Shown one piece after another: positions 1 through 7,931 of a stretch of DNA of 64,000 nt (position 1 is the first letter of the stretch; the number at the start of each line of letters is the position of its first letter). The translations under genes were made by a program, and so were the position numbers. Origin of the DNA: Cuneatibacter sp. NSJ-177 (lineage in GTDB: Bacteria > Bacillota > Clostridia > Lachnospirales > Lachnospiraceae). The stretch is taken from positions 434,001 through 498,000 of the forward strand of contig NZ_JALIFO010000001.1 of assembly GCF_022867805.1 (NCBI RefSeq), in the 5' to 3' direction. The notes below the pieces were generated by a model that saw only the letters and a list, made by a program, of their open reading frames with translations, was not told the DNA's origin and did not search any database.

Positions 1-1
1 A

Positions 2-805
2 AGGTCCAAACCGGATTTTATTGTGATGACGGGAGATCTGGTTTTCGGCACCGGAAGTTCAGATCCGGACAATGACCGGAGAGCGCTGGATGTCCTGTTT
101 CAGATGATGGATGCAATCGGGATTCCCTGGACCTGGGCGTTTGGAAATCATGACCACAGCTTTCTGGACCGGTATGAGGAGAGTGAGATCACAGAGATGC
201 TGTCCCGGTGCCGGACGCTGCGGATGAGCGGAGGGAGCCAAAAAATCACGGGATATTCCAATGAGGTGTTCCAAGTGGAAAATTTAGACGGGTCCCTGTC
301 CGTGGGACTGATCGTCCTGGATTCCCACAATGAGATTTGGAACGCGGACGGACAAAACGCCGGCTACGATTATATCCGGGAAGACCAGGTGGATTGGTAT
401 GAAAACCAGGTTCAGCGGCTGCGGGAAACCTACGGTGAAGATGCCCGGACCCTCTTGTTTTTTCATATTCCTGTTCCAGAATATCAGACGGCCTGGGAGG
501 AGCTTACGACCGGAGGGGCCGGTTATCTGTCCGGAGACTGGAGGGAGCCGGTGGCCAGTTCCAGGGTCAACTCCGGTTTGTTTGACCGGGCGGTGCGGCT
601 GGGGAGCACGATGGCCATGTTCTGCGGCCACGATCATCTGAATGACTATCAGGTGGAATATCAAGGAATCCGGCTGGTATACGGAAAATCCATCGATTAT
701 GTGGCTTATCCCGGAATCGAACAGCAGACGCAGCAAAGAGGGGCAACGCAGATCGAGATCGGACCGAAGGGGAATTTAGAGGTCATCCCCGTTGCCTTTG
801 AGTAG
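2..805 (+). CDS. Calcineurin-like metallophosphoesterase, 5' end cut by window edge
   Basis: The reading frame is already open at base 2, and the first visible residues (SKPDFIVMTGDLVF) are the second metal-binding block of the calcineurin-like phosphoesterase fold. The real start and the first DxH block therefore lie before the window. Further blocks are visible in the expected order: GNHDH (about visible residue 47), FFHIP (about 155) and CGHDH (about 210). Such enzymes bind two metal ions and hydrolyse phosphoesters; the substrate cannot be told here. The visible part has no membrane segment, unlike the second phosphoesterase about 330 bases downstream. An intracellular or exported location cannot be decided without the missing N-terminus. 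Confidence 0.9.
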   Translation, partial: RSKPDFIVMTGDLVFGTGSSDPDNDRRALDVLFQMMDAIGIPWTWAFGNHDHSFLDRYEESEITEMLSRCRTLRMSGGSQKITGYSNEVFQVENLDGSLSVGLIVLDSHNEIWNADGQNAGYDYIREDQVDWYENQVQRLRETYGEDARTLLFFHIPVPEYQTAWEELTTGGAGYLSGDWREPVASSRVNSGLFDRAVRLGSTMAMFCGHDHLNDYQVEYQGIRLVYGKSIDYVAYPGIEQQTQQRGATQIEIGPKGNLEVIPVAFE

Positions 806-1124
806 GGGGACGGGGAGGCTTTCCTGCCAGTCTCTTCCCTATCCGGCTTGGTTTTTGGCAAACGAGCTGGATCAGGTAAAGCTTCCCGGAGCCGGAGAAG
901 ATACAGCCTGGAAGAGTCCGGAGGTTACGGAAGAGGCTCAGGAGCTGCTGGAGCGGCTGTATGACCAAAAAAGCAGAGTTCCGAGACAGATGTTTCAGTT
1001 GTACATCGGGCTATTGCGGCGCAGCATGCGGAAAATACCGGCGGATCGCTGGCTGAAATATGCTTTCTTTGTTGTATTGGAATTTGAGGAAGGATCCTTT
1101 TCCGACCAGCGCCGGAAAGTTTAG
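792..1124 (+). CDS. Possible small hypothetical protein
   Basis: An open frame of 110 codons fills the gap between two phosphoesterase genes and ends ten bases before the next start codon. The only in-frame starts are TTG codons (792, 798, 855) and none has a good ribosome binding site. The C-terminal two thirds look protein-like: amphipathic helices around MFQLYIGLLRRSM and a hydrophobic stretch WLKYAFFVVLEF. I recognise no family. It may be a real gene with a poor start, a decayed remnant, or chance open frame. Confidence 0.35.
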   Translation: MPLSRGTGRLSCQSLPYPAWFLANELDQVKLPGAGEDTAWKSPEVTEEAQELLERLYDQKSRVPRQMFQLYIGLLRRSMRKIPADRWLKYAFFVVLEFEEGSFSDQRRKV

Positions 1125-1133
1125 GAGGTACCG

Positions 1134-2246
1134 ATGAATATCTGGCGAATCATTCAAATCTTGTTTCCTTTCTGCGTAATTGTCCCTCTTGGAATCTACC
1201 TCTACCATTACCTGCGGCGCTCGCTCCTGTTTTGGGGATGTAAGCCGGAACGGCTGGCAAAAGGGATAGCGGCGCTCGGCGCCATGGGCCTGGCCGTTCT
1301 GGCGTTGAATTTGTGGGGGATCGGCGCGATCGTTGTGCTCTATCTGGCCGGTGTTTCCCTTATTTTGGATCTGATTTATCGCCTGACCCGGAAACGCATC
1401 AAAGCAAAGGGGAAAGGGGAATCAATCTATCGCAGCGGCCTCATTCCTGTTTTTGCGACCCTGTTGCTGATCGCCTATGGATATTTTCATATGACCAACA
1501 TCGTGGAGACAGGCTATACGGTTGAGACACAAAAAAATGTGGGGAATTACCGGGTCGCACTGATTACGGATTTGCACTTTGGAACCAGCATAAATGGGGA
1601 AAAGCTACAGGAGGTCTGCGGGAAAATCACAAAGACAGATCCGGATTTGGTTGTGCTGGGCGGAGATCTGGTGGATGAGAATACCACGCTCGAACAGATG
1701 CAGGAGGCCTTCCGGATCATCGGTACCACCGGCAGCAAATACGGCATTTACTATGTATACGGAAATCACGACCGATCCCGCTACCGGCAGCAGCCGAATT
1801 ATACGGAAGATCAGCTGGCCGAAGCAATTGAGGCAGGCGGAATCCATATTCTGGCGGATGAGGCTGTTCCGATCGGAGAGGACTTGATACTGATCGGCCG
1901 CGAGGATGCCTCGGTGAGAACACGAAAAAGCGGAGAGGAGCTGACGGCGGGCCTGGACTCCGAACGTTTCCTTCTCCTGGCCGACCACCAGCCCGTGGAG
2001 CTGAAACAAAACGCCTCCCTGGGCATTGACCTTCAGCTGTCCGGTCACACCCACGGCGGGCAGATTTGGCCGCTGGGCGTGGTCAATGAGCTGTTGGGGA
2101 TCAATGAGATGAATGCAGGGCAGAAGGCAATCGGAGCGTATCAGGTGATTGTTTCTACCGGGATTGCAGGGTGGGGCTATCCAATTAAAACCGAAGGCGC
2201 CGCAGAGTATGTGATAGTCGATATCAAAGGCCGTCTGTCTTCCTGA
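1134..2246 (+). CDS. Membrane-anchored metallophosphoesterase (YkuE/YaeI-like)
   Basis: This 370-residue protein has about four hydrophobic helices in residues 4-121 followed by a calcineurin-like phosphoesterase domain. Metal-site blocks are TDLHFG (about 145), GGDLVDE (about 176), YGNHDRS (about 209), LADHQP (about 285) and SGHTHGGQIWPLG (about 302-314). The GHTHGGQ block is typical of the YkuE/YaeI group, some of which hydrolyse lipid-linked or UDP-diacylglucosamine-like substrates; the substrate here is unknown. AGGAGG sits just before ATG 1134. A hairpin terminator follows directly. Confidence 0.9.
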   Translation: MNIWRIIQILFPFCVIVPLGIYLYHYLRRSLLFWGCKPERLAKGIAALGAMGLAVLALNLWGIGAIVVLYLAGVSLILDLIYRLTRKRIKAKGKGESIYRSGLIPVFATLLLIAYGYFHMTNIVETGYTVETQKNVGNYRVALITDLHFGTSINGEKLQEVCGKITKTDPDLVVLGGDLVDENTTLEQMQEAFRIIGTTGSKYGIYYVYGNHDRSRYRQQPNYTEDQLAEAIEAGGIHILADEAVPIGEDLILIGREDASVRTRKSGEELTAGLDSERFLLLADHQPVELKQNASLGIDLQLSGHTHGGQIWPLGVVNELLGINEMNAGQKAIGAYQVIVSTGIAGWGYPIKTEGAAEYVIVDIKGRLSS

Positions 2247-2252
2247 CGGTGC

Positions 2253-2294
2253 AAAAAACCGGACCTTCCTATTGAGAGGGTCCGGCTTTGGTTT
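2253..2294. terminator. Bidirectional intrinsic terminator
   Basis: CCGGACC (2259-2265) pairs with GGTCCGG (2279-2285). An A-run lies before the stem and a T-rich run after it, so it can stop transcription from both converging genes (the phosphoesterase on plus, the DUF2007 gene on minus). Confidence 0.75.
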
Positions 2295-2321
2295 TCACAT
2301 GGAACGGAATCTTTGTCGGCG

Positions 2322-3146
2322 TCAGGACTTTGCCATTTTCCGGCTGCGAAGCAAGGAGCGGGGAGGAACGGGCGCTTCTTTTCCCAGATCCTCTTTCTGG
2401 CCCAGCTTTGGCTTCTCAAAGATACTGACATAAATTTCATCGGTCAGATAATCGGCGCAAGAAGGATCAATCTTGTCATACTCCCTCAGGATATAGCAGT
2501 GAATCAGGCTTCTGCGGAGAAAATAGCGCTCCTCAAAGGGAAGCCAGGTGTTTTCATCGGCGGCCGCCTGAATCGTTTCGTCCAGCTGCATCGCGGAATA
2601 GGTGCTGACGAACCATTCGATGGCTTCAGTCAGGAAAACATTTTCTTCTTTGATTTTATCACGGATTTCATTGGCTTTATGCAGGGTGTAAACTCCAAAG
2701 CTCATAAAGACGGTTCCCATTCCCAAATCCAGCAGGCAGGCCTCCGCCGAGTCCTGCCGGTATTTCAGAAATACCATGATACATCGGATTAAAGCCAATA
2801 AAAAAACAAAGGAACCTGCCGTTAAAAACGTATAGGCAGAGTTGGTCGTATTCTTGAAGCGTTCTTCTGCCCGGACAAAAACCGGGGACCGGCTCAGAAA
2901 ACTTTCCGGCGGCGCGGATTCGGCCTCTCTCTCCGGGGCCTGCTTTATTTCCTCAAAGTTCTTTATTAATTTTTCAGCGAGATCTGCTTGCTCCTGTGGA
3001 ACGGATACGATATAGACAGAGCGCTCCTCATCAAAGGAAATGGTGGCGTCTACTCCAGAGTAGGTTAGGAATTGGGTTATCCTGTCCGCAGTTTCCTGTG
3101 TACCCTGGGTAACCGCAGTCCGTCCCAATACTTCCCAGTACGGCAT
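2322..3146 (-). CDS. DUF2007-type signal-transducing membrane protein
   Basis: The N-terminal 70 residues resemble the DUF2007 (putative prokaryotic signal-transducing) domain: a short helix, GVDATISFDEE and VYIVSVPQEQADLAEKLI. A charged linker leads to two hydrophobic segments (about 105-127 and 137-160) and a soluble C-terminal part with several conserved-looking acidic residues. I chose the start at 3146 because AAAGGAG lies six bases before it; the longer frame (to 3191) has no such site. The protein is 274 residues. It stands alone on the minus strand between plus-strand genes. Function unknown. Confidence 0.65.
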   Translation of the reverse strand: MPYWEVLGRTAVTQGTQETADRITQFLTYSGVDATISFDEERSVYIVSVPQEQADLAEKLIKNFEEIKQAPEREAESAPPESFLSRSPVFVRAEERFKNTTNSAYTFLTAGSFVFLLALIRCIMVFLKYRQDSAEACLLDLGMGTVFMSFGVYTLHKANEIRDKIKEENVFLTEAIEWFVSTYSAMQLDETIQAAADENTWLPFEERYFLRRSLIHCYILREYDKIDPSCADYLTDEIYVSIFEKPKLGQKEDLGKEAPVPPRSLLRSRKMAKS

Positions 3147-3275
3147 ATAATACTCCTTTGTGAAACTTAATGTAGATATATTATACTTCACGCGTAAGGG
3201 AAACTCAATATAGTGGGGTTAAAATCTCTATTTCCAATCTATAAAATTTTTGAAAAATGTGTTAGAATGGATCTC

Positions 3276-3755
3276 ATGAAGATCGATATTGTCTGTGTGG
3301 GAAAAATAAAAGAACGGTTTTATGCAGCGGCCATAGACGAGTACGGAAAGCGTCTTGGCCGCTATTGTCAGTTGGAAATTCGGGAGGTGGCCGACGAGAA
3401 GACTCCGGATCACAGCAGCGAAACGGAAAAAAATCGGATTAAAGCAGTGGAGGGGGAGCGCCTGCTTCAAAAACTGCGTCCGGATGCCTTTGTCATTGCT
3501 TTGGCGATTGACGGAAAAGCGCTGACTTCCGAAGACTTTTCACGAAAAATCGAGCAGCTTGGCATATCCGGAGTGAGCCATATCCAGTTTGTGATCGGAG
3601 GTTCCCTGGGATTATCCGAGGCAGTCTTCAGGCGGGCGGATTTTCGTCTCAGCTTCTCCGCCATGACATTTCCCCATCAGTTGATGCGGGTGATTTTGAT
3701 GGAACAAATCTATAGAGGATACCGAATTATGAAGGGCGAGCCCTACCACAAATGA
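3276..3755 (+). CDS. rlmH: 23S rRNA (pseudouridine-1915-N3)-methyltransferase RlmH
   Basis: SPOUT-fold methyltransferase that methylates pseudouridine 1915 in helix 69 of 23S rRNA using S-adenosylmethionine. The start at 3276 (MKIDIVCVGKIKERF) gives 159 residues, the usual length of the family. The C-terminal knot is clear: FVIGGSLGLSEAV, LSFSAMTFPHQL and EQIYRGYRIMKGEPYHK. An alternative ATG nine bases upstream (3267) is possible. There is no strong ribosome binding site before either start. It is single, with no partner gene overlapping. Confidence 0.96.
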   Translation: MKIDIVCVGKIKERFYAAAIDEYGKRLGRYCQLEIREVADEKTPDHSSETEKNRIKAVEGERLLQKLRPDAFVIALAIDGKALTSEDFSRKIEQLGISGVSHIQFVIGGSLGLSEAVFRRADFRLSFSAMTFPHQLMRVILMEQIYRGYRIMKGEPYHK

Positions 3756-3903
3756 GCAGGGGCAGATGAAGGATTCTAATTGACTAAGATTATCTTTTCT
3801 ATACCGGTTATTTGTGATACAATCAGAGACAGGCTGGAGTCGGGGAGGGAGGCCGCGGGTCCAGCTGCAGGTTTGTTTTACCAATACTTTTTAGGAGCAT
3901 ACA

Positions 3904-6213
3904 ATGGAGAAGAAAAAGCTGAAGTTTTACTATCGCGTTGTCACGGTTATCTGTCTGTTCTTTTTAATCGCAGGGGTTTGCTTTACGATCTATATGATGG
4001 CGGACAACAAGAAAAAGAATATCAGCTATTTTGAGGAAGCCACGGGCAGTATGGCGAAGACGATAACAAGTTTGATTCAGAGCAATATGGAGACGCTGGA
4101 CGGTGTGGCGCTGACCATTGGTCAGATGGAAGTTACAGATCTGGAGCATCTTCTGCCGGTGATTCGGGAGATCAATAACAGAAACTCGTTTTTCCGGATG
4201 GGGTTTATCGATGCCGGCGGCAGTGGTGACATGGTGGATATGGACGGAACCATCCATCAGGGCCTGGATTTTTCAGAAGAACATTTTTATCAGAAAGCAA
4301 TGGAAGGCATGAACGCTCTGTCCGATACGGTCAGCGACCCTTACAGCGAAAAATATATCAATTATTACGGAGTCCCGGTCATCATTCGCGGGGAGACGGT
4401 TGGGGTTCTTGCCGCGGCTGACCATACGGACCGGATCCGGAGCGTGCTGGACACCGCAATGTTCAGCAGGGGCGGGTATTCCAATATCATCAACAGCAGC
4501 GGGAGGTATATTATTCGCTCGGAACACTCTCCGGAAGTGACAAATATCCGGGAGATCGGCAGTTTTTCGGATCAGGAACTGGGCGAAATTGCGGCCGATC
4601 TGTCGGAGAGCGGAGAACGGTTTTTTGAATTTGAGGAAAATGGAAATAAAACTTGGGGCTACTACCTTCCCTTGGAATTGGACGACTGGTATTTGCTGGG
4701 GATCGTTCAGGAGAACCAGGTAAACGGAGATTATTATTCGATCCTGGGAACCGTGCTTCTCATCGTCTCGGCATTTGCCATTTTCGCGTTTCTCGTCTAC
4801 GGTATGAGCCGGATGCAGATCAAAAACAAACAGCAGTTGGAGGATTTGGCATATCGGGATCCGCTCCTGGGAAGCGACAATTTTGTGAAATTTTCCCTGG
4901 ATGTGAAAACATCGCTGGATCAATCGGAATTCCGTAAATTTGCATTTTGGTATGGGGATATCGATAACTTTAAGATCTTCAATGAAACGTTTGGGTATGA
5001 GGAGGGGGATGAGCTGCTGAAAAAACTGGCGGTTCTGATCCGGGAACTATCTGCGGAAAAGGAGCTTTTCTGCCGGGAAACTTCCGATCATTTTGTCGGA
5101 ATCCGGTATTACGAGGACAGGGCCGGCCTGCTTCGCTGGTACGAGGAACTGACGGACCGGCTGGAAAGCAGCATGCTGGTGGATCACAAGGCATTTCGTC
5201 TGGTGTGGAGCATGGGATTTTACTGTGTGGAGAGTCCGGAGGAAAAGCGAACCGTAAATGAAATGTATAACCGGGCGAGAATGGCACAGAAATCCATCAA
5301 GCAGGAGAAAAATATCAAATATGCCTTCTACTCCGACGGAATCCGAAAACAACTATTCCATGAGAACGAGATTGAGGCCCAGATGCAGCAGGCATTGGAT
5401 GCCGGATATTTTCAGGTATATATCCAGCCGAAGGTGGCTATTCAGGAGAACAATCGGATCACCGGCGGCGAGGCGTTGGTTCGCTGGGTGGATCCGGAAA
5501 AAGGGATCATCAGCCCAGGGGATTTCATCCCACTGTTTGAGAAGAATGGTTTTATTATTCCTTTGGACCGGTATATGTTCCGGCAGGTCTGCGCCTGGCT
5601 GAAAGAATATCTTGCCGCAGGCGGAAGAACGATCCGGATTGCGGTCAATGTTTCCAGGCTTGGCATTTTCCAGGAAGATTTTGTCGAATACTATGCCGGA
5701 GTGAAGAAGGCGTATCAGATTCCGGATGAAATGCTGGAACTGGAATTTACCGAGAGCCTTGCCATCGAGGACAATGAACTGCTCCGCGAGCGGATTGCGG
5801 ATTTGGGAAAAGAAGGTTTTATCTGTTCTTTGGATGATTTTGGTTCCGGGTATTCATCTTTAAATACTTTGAAAGACTTGCCGATTCAGGTTTTAAAGCT
5901 GGACATCCTTTTCTTCGAAAGAGGGGCCGCAGATGAGAAGGCGCGTATCATTGTGGAAAACGTGATCCATATGGCGAAATTGTTGAATATCCGTGTTGTA
6001 GCGGAAGGCGTGGAGGACACGGAACAGGTGGATTCTCTGAGGCAGTGGGGCTGCGATGTTGTGCAGGGATTTGTATTTGAGCGGCCCATGCCGGCCGAAG
6101 ATTTCGGCCGTCTGATCCGGCGTGATCCCAAGGGAAACTGGGGTGTAGGGTTTCCTCATACGGAGAATGAAAACTGTCCTGGAACAGGAACAATCTGCGA
6201 AAAGAAAGGATGA
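3904..6213 (+). CDS. Cache-GGDEF-EAL protein, probable cyclic-di-GMP phosphodiesterase
   Basis: The 769-residue protein has an N-terminal membrane helix (about 9-31), an extracellular double-cache-like sensor (about 35-275), a second helix (about 280-300), a GGDEF-like domain (about 315-475) and an EAL domain (about 490-750). The GGDEF active-site loop reads ETSDHF, so cyclase activity is unlikely. The EAL domain keeps its key residues: GEALVRW, VAVNVS-like AVNVSR, ELEFTES, LDDFGSGYSSL, VLKLD and VAEGVE. It should therefore cleave cyclic-di-GMP in response to an outside signal, with the degenerate GGDEF perhaps as a GTP-binding regulator. AGGAG at 3893 marks the start. Confidence 0.92.
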   Translation: MEKKKLKFYYRVVTVICLFFLIAGVCFTIYMMADNKKKNISYFEEATGSMAKTITSLIQSNMETLDGVALTIGQMEVTDLEHLLPVIREINNRNSFFRMGFIDAGGSGDMVDMDGTIHQGLDFSEEHFYQKAMEGMNALSDTVSDPYSEKYINYYGVPVIIRGETVGVLAAADHTDRIRSVLDTAMFSRGGYSNIINSSGRYIIRSEHSPEVTNIREIGSFSDQELGEIAADLSESGERFFEFEENGNKTWGYYLPLELDDWYLLGIVQENQVNGDYYSILGTVLLIVSAFAIFAFLVYGMSRMQIKNKQQLEDLAYRDPLLGSDNFVKFSLDVKTSLDQSEFRKFAFWYGDIDNFKIFNETFGYEEGDELLKKLAVLIRELSAEKELFCRETSDHFVGIRYYEDRAGLLRWYEELTDRLESSMLVDHKAFRLVWSMGFYCVESPEEKRTVNEMYNRARMAQKSIKQEKNIKYAFYSDGIRKQLFHENEIEAQMQQALDAGYFQVYIQPKVAIQENNRITGGEALVRWVDPEKGIISPGDFIPLFEKNGFIIPLDRYMFRQVCAWLKEYLAAGGRTIRIAVNVSRLGIFQEDFVEYYAGVKKAYQIPDEMLELEFTESLAIEDNELLRERIADLGKEGFICSLDDFGSGYSSLNTLKDLPIQVLKLDILFFERGAADEKARIIVENVIHMAKLLNIRVVAEGVEDTEQVDSLRQWGCDVVQGFVFERPMPAEDFGRLIRRDPKGNWGVGFPHTENENCPGTGTICEKKG

Positions 6214-6222
6214 TAAAAAACC

Positions 6223-6501
6223 ATGAGTGTTGCGGAGCGGTTGGAGGAGCTGCAAAAAAGGGCCAGAAAGGATGAAAAAATCCGGAAGATCCTCCTGGAA
6301 ACAAGGAACGAGCGCGATCCTCTGGAGGCATTTTGCCGGGCCTGCCGAGAACTTGGCGTTCCGATTTATGAGATGGAATTGGTTGAGGCAGGCGAAGAGT
6401 TTTATGCGGAGATAAGAAGAAGCACCAACGGCGGAGGGGAAAATTCGCCGCTGCTTGCGGGCGAGGATGATTTTTACGAGTTGTTCTTTGCCGGACTGTA
6501 A
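6223..6501 (+). CDS. Small Nif11-like hypothetical protein
   Basis: A 92-residue protein that begins ten bases after the upstream stop. The first half is a charged helical segment (RLEELQKRARKDEKIRK) followed by AFCRACRELGV, a layout reminiscent of Nif11-type domains. The second half holds RRSTNGGGENSPLLAGEDD and ends in a hydrophobic FYELFFAGL. I recall similar small proteins in Clostridia but no function. No peptide-modifying enzyme or exporter lies nearby, so a precursor-peptide role is not supported by context. It may be co-transcribed with the phosphodiesterase. Confidence 0.65.
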   Translation: MSVAERLEELQKRARKDEKIRKILLETRNERDPLEAFCRACRELGVPIYEMELVEAGEEFYAEIRRSTNGGGENSPLLAGEDDFYELFFAGL

Positions 6502-6536
6502 TATACCATTAAGAGAAAGGAACTGGTTGCGGAGCA

Positions 6537-7232
6537 ATGCTGCGATCCTATATAGCGTTTGATATCGAGACCACCGGCCTCAGCCCGGCGGAAGACGAAG
6601 TGATTGAGATCGGGGCTCTGAAGGTGCGGGACGGACGGGTACAAGAGCGGTTTATGGAATTTATTAAACCTCAGCGTCCCATTCCAGCTTTCATTACCGG
6701 ATTGACCGGAATTGACAACGATATGGTGGCCTCGGCCAGAAGCCGGGAGCAGGTGATTCCAGAATTTTTATCGTTCTGTGAGGAGGACGTGCTGATCGGC
6801 CACAATATTCTGTTCGATTATAGTTTTATCAAAGTAAACGCGGATACGTTAGGGTATTCTTTTGAAAAATCGGGAATTGATACGCTGAAAATTGCAAGGG
6901 TGGTTCATAAGGAACTGCCTTCCCGAAGCCTTGGGGTTCTCTGCGAGCATTATCAGATTCAGAATTCGGCTGCCCACCGCGCCTATCACGATGCGCTGGC
7001 CACAGCGAAATTGTATCAGACCTTGGCTCATTATTTCGAGGAAAAAGAGCCCCAGGTCTTTTTGCCCGCAGAGCTTTGCTGTACGGCGAAAAAGAGCCTT
7101 CCCGCGACGGAAAAACAGCGAAAATTACTGGCGCGGCTGATCAAGGAAAAGAAACGGGAAGAAGGTTGTGATCTGGAAAATCTCACGAGGGCGGAAGCAT
7201 CCCGGCTGATTGAGAGTCTCTTGGCTAGGTGA
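6537..7232 (+). CDS. DEDDh 3'-5' exonuclease (DnaQ/PolC-epsilon type)
   Basis: The 231-residue protein carries an intact DEDDh exonuclease domain: FDIETTGLS (residues 7-15, Asp and Glu), LIGHNILFDYSF (about 85-96, Asp) and HRAYHDALATAKL (about 145-157, His and Asp). This domain removes 3'-terminal nucleotides from DNA and usually proofreads or trims. The C-terminal 60 residues are charged, with a helical stretch (KQRKLLARLIKEKKR) that may bind nucleic acid. GGAG lies very close to the ATG, and AAAGG lies further back, so the start is a little uncertain. Confidence 0.9.
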   Translation: MLRSYIAFDIETTGLSPAEDEVIEIGALKVRDGRVQERFMEFIKPQRPIPAFITGLTGIDNDMVASARSREQVIPEFLSFCEEDVLIGHNILFDYSFIKVNADTLGYSFEKSGIDTLKIARVVHKELPSRSLGVLCEHYQIQNSAAHRAYHDALATAKLYQTLAHYFEEKEPQVFLPAELCCTAKKSLPATEKQRKLLARLIKEKKREEGCDLENLTRAEASRLIESLLAR

Positions 7233-7315
7233 GGGGATGGCCGGAGCTGGGAAAAAGGGAGAACCGGGTAAGAGAAGGGATGTCTGACGGGTGCAGACAA
7301 GAAAAGGAGGCAAGA

Positions 7316-7567
7316 ATGCTGGAATTTAAGTTTGACACGCAGCTGTTGATCGAAGGGGAAGGACTTTCAGAGGATCAAGTCCAGGAATATATCACCGGGA
7401 ACATCGAAGGAGACTGTCTGTTGGTGGTGGGAGATGAAGAATTGATCAAGATTCATTTTCATACCAACACGCCGTGGAAGGTTTTGGAATACGGGGCTTC
7501 TCTCGGAGACATCCATGATATTGTAATTGAAAACATGGAACGCCAGGCAGGAGGATTACAGGGATAG
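7316..7567 (+). CDS. Stand-alone FakA C-terminal-like domain protein
   Basis: A strong AAAAGGAGG five bases upstream fixes the start at 7316 and gives 83 residues. The sequence matches the pattern of the last part of the DAK-phosphatase/FakA (YloV) family: KFDTQLLIEGEGLSEDQV, GDCLLVVGDEELIKIHFHTN and LGDIHDIVIENMERQ. In full-length FakA this domain follows the kinase and linker domains and contributes to fatty-acid kinase function with FakB (DegV-like) proteins. Here neither the kinase domain nor a DegV gene is adjacent, so this is a domain-only protein whose role is unknown. Confidence 0.7.
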   Translation: MLEFKFDTQLLIEGEGLSEDQVQEYITGNIEGDCLLVVGDEELIKIHFHTNTPWKVLEYGASLGDIHDIVIENMERQAGGLQG

Positions 7568-7635
7568 AGCGAGAGGAAAAGCAGACTGGGCGGTTCGCCA
7601 CCGGCGGGCTCATGCCAGAAAAGGGGGACTGTGCG

Positions 7636-7830
7636 ATGAGTGAAATTCCGGGGGAAGCTTGCAGCTGTAGGAAAAAGGATTGTATCAGGCACGGGAAATG
7701 TGCGGAGTGTATTGCCCATCATGAGGCGAATCGGAGATTTCCTCCCTATTGTCAGAGAAAGGGAAGAAAAAAGGAGTTGGAAAAGAAGAAAAGCTGCCGG
7801 ACGGCTGAGCCCGCCGCAGAGAACGGATAA
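7636..7830 (+). CDS. Small cysteine-rich protein
   Basis: A 64-residue protein with seven cysteines, six of them arranged as CxC, C, CxxC and a further C ahead of a lysine- and arginine-rich tail. The core CIRHGKCAECIAHHE plus PPYCQRKG suggests a small zinc or iron-sulfur site. GGGGGA lies ahead of ATG 7636; a longer version from 7612 is possible. I recall similar short clostridial proteins, without known function. It follows the FakA-like gene by about 70 bases. Confidence 0.55.
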   Translation: MSEIPGEACSCRKKDCIRHGKCAECIAHHEANRRFPPYCQRKGRKKELEKKKSCRTAEPAAENG

Positions 7831-7931
7831 ATGCCTGGTTTCCGGCCATGTATTTTGTTTGTATCCGGGATATTCCAGGGAAAATTGGAAATACTGGATC
7901 AGGGAAACATTTTTGCCGGAAAGGGGTTTTT

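Noticed and set aside
6223-6501. RiPP biosynthesis cluster around the Nif11-like protein
   Set aside because: No lanthionine synthetase, radical SAM enzyme, cyclodehydratase or peptide exporter within the surrounding genes.
7848-7931. 28-codon N-terminal extension of the tocopherol-cyclase-like protein
   Set aside because: The extension has no ribosome site and reads as non-coding, whereas the family begins near PYFEGWY shortly after ATG 7932.
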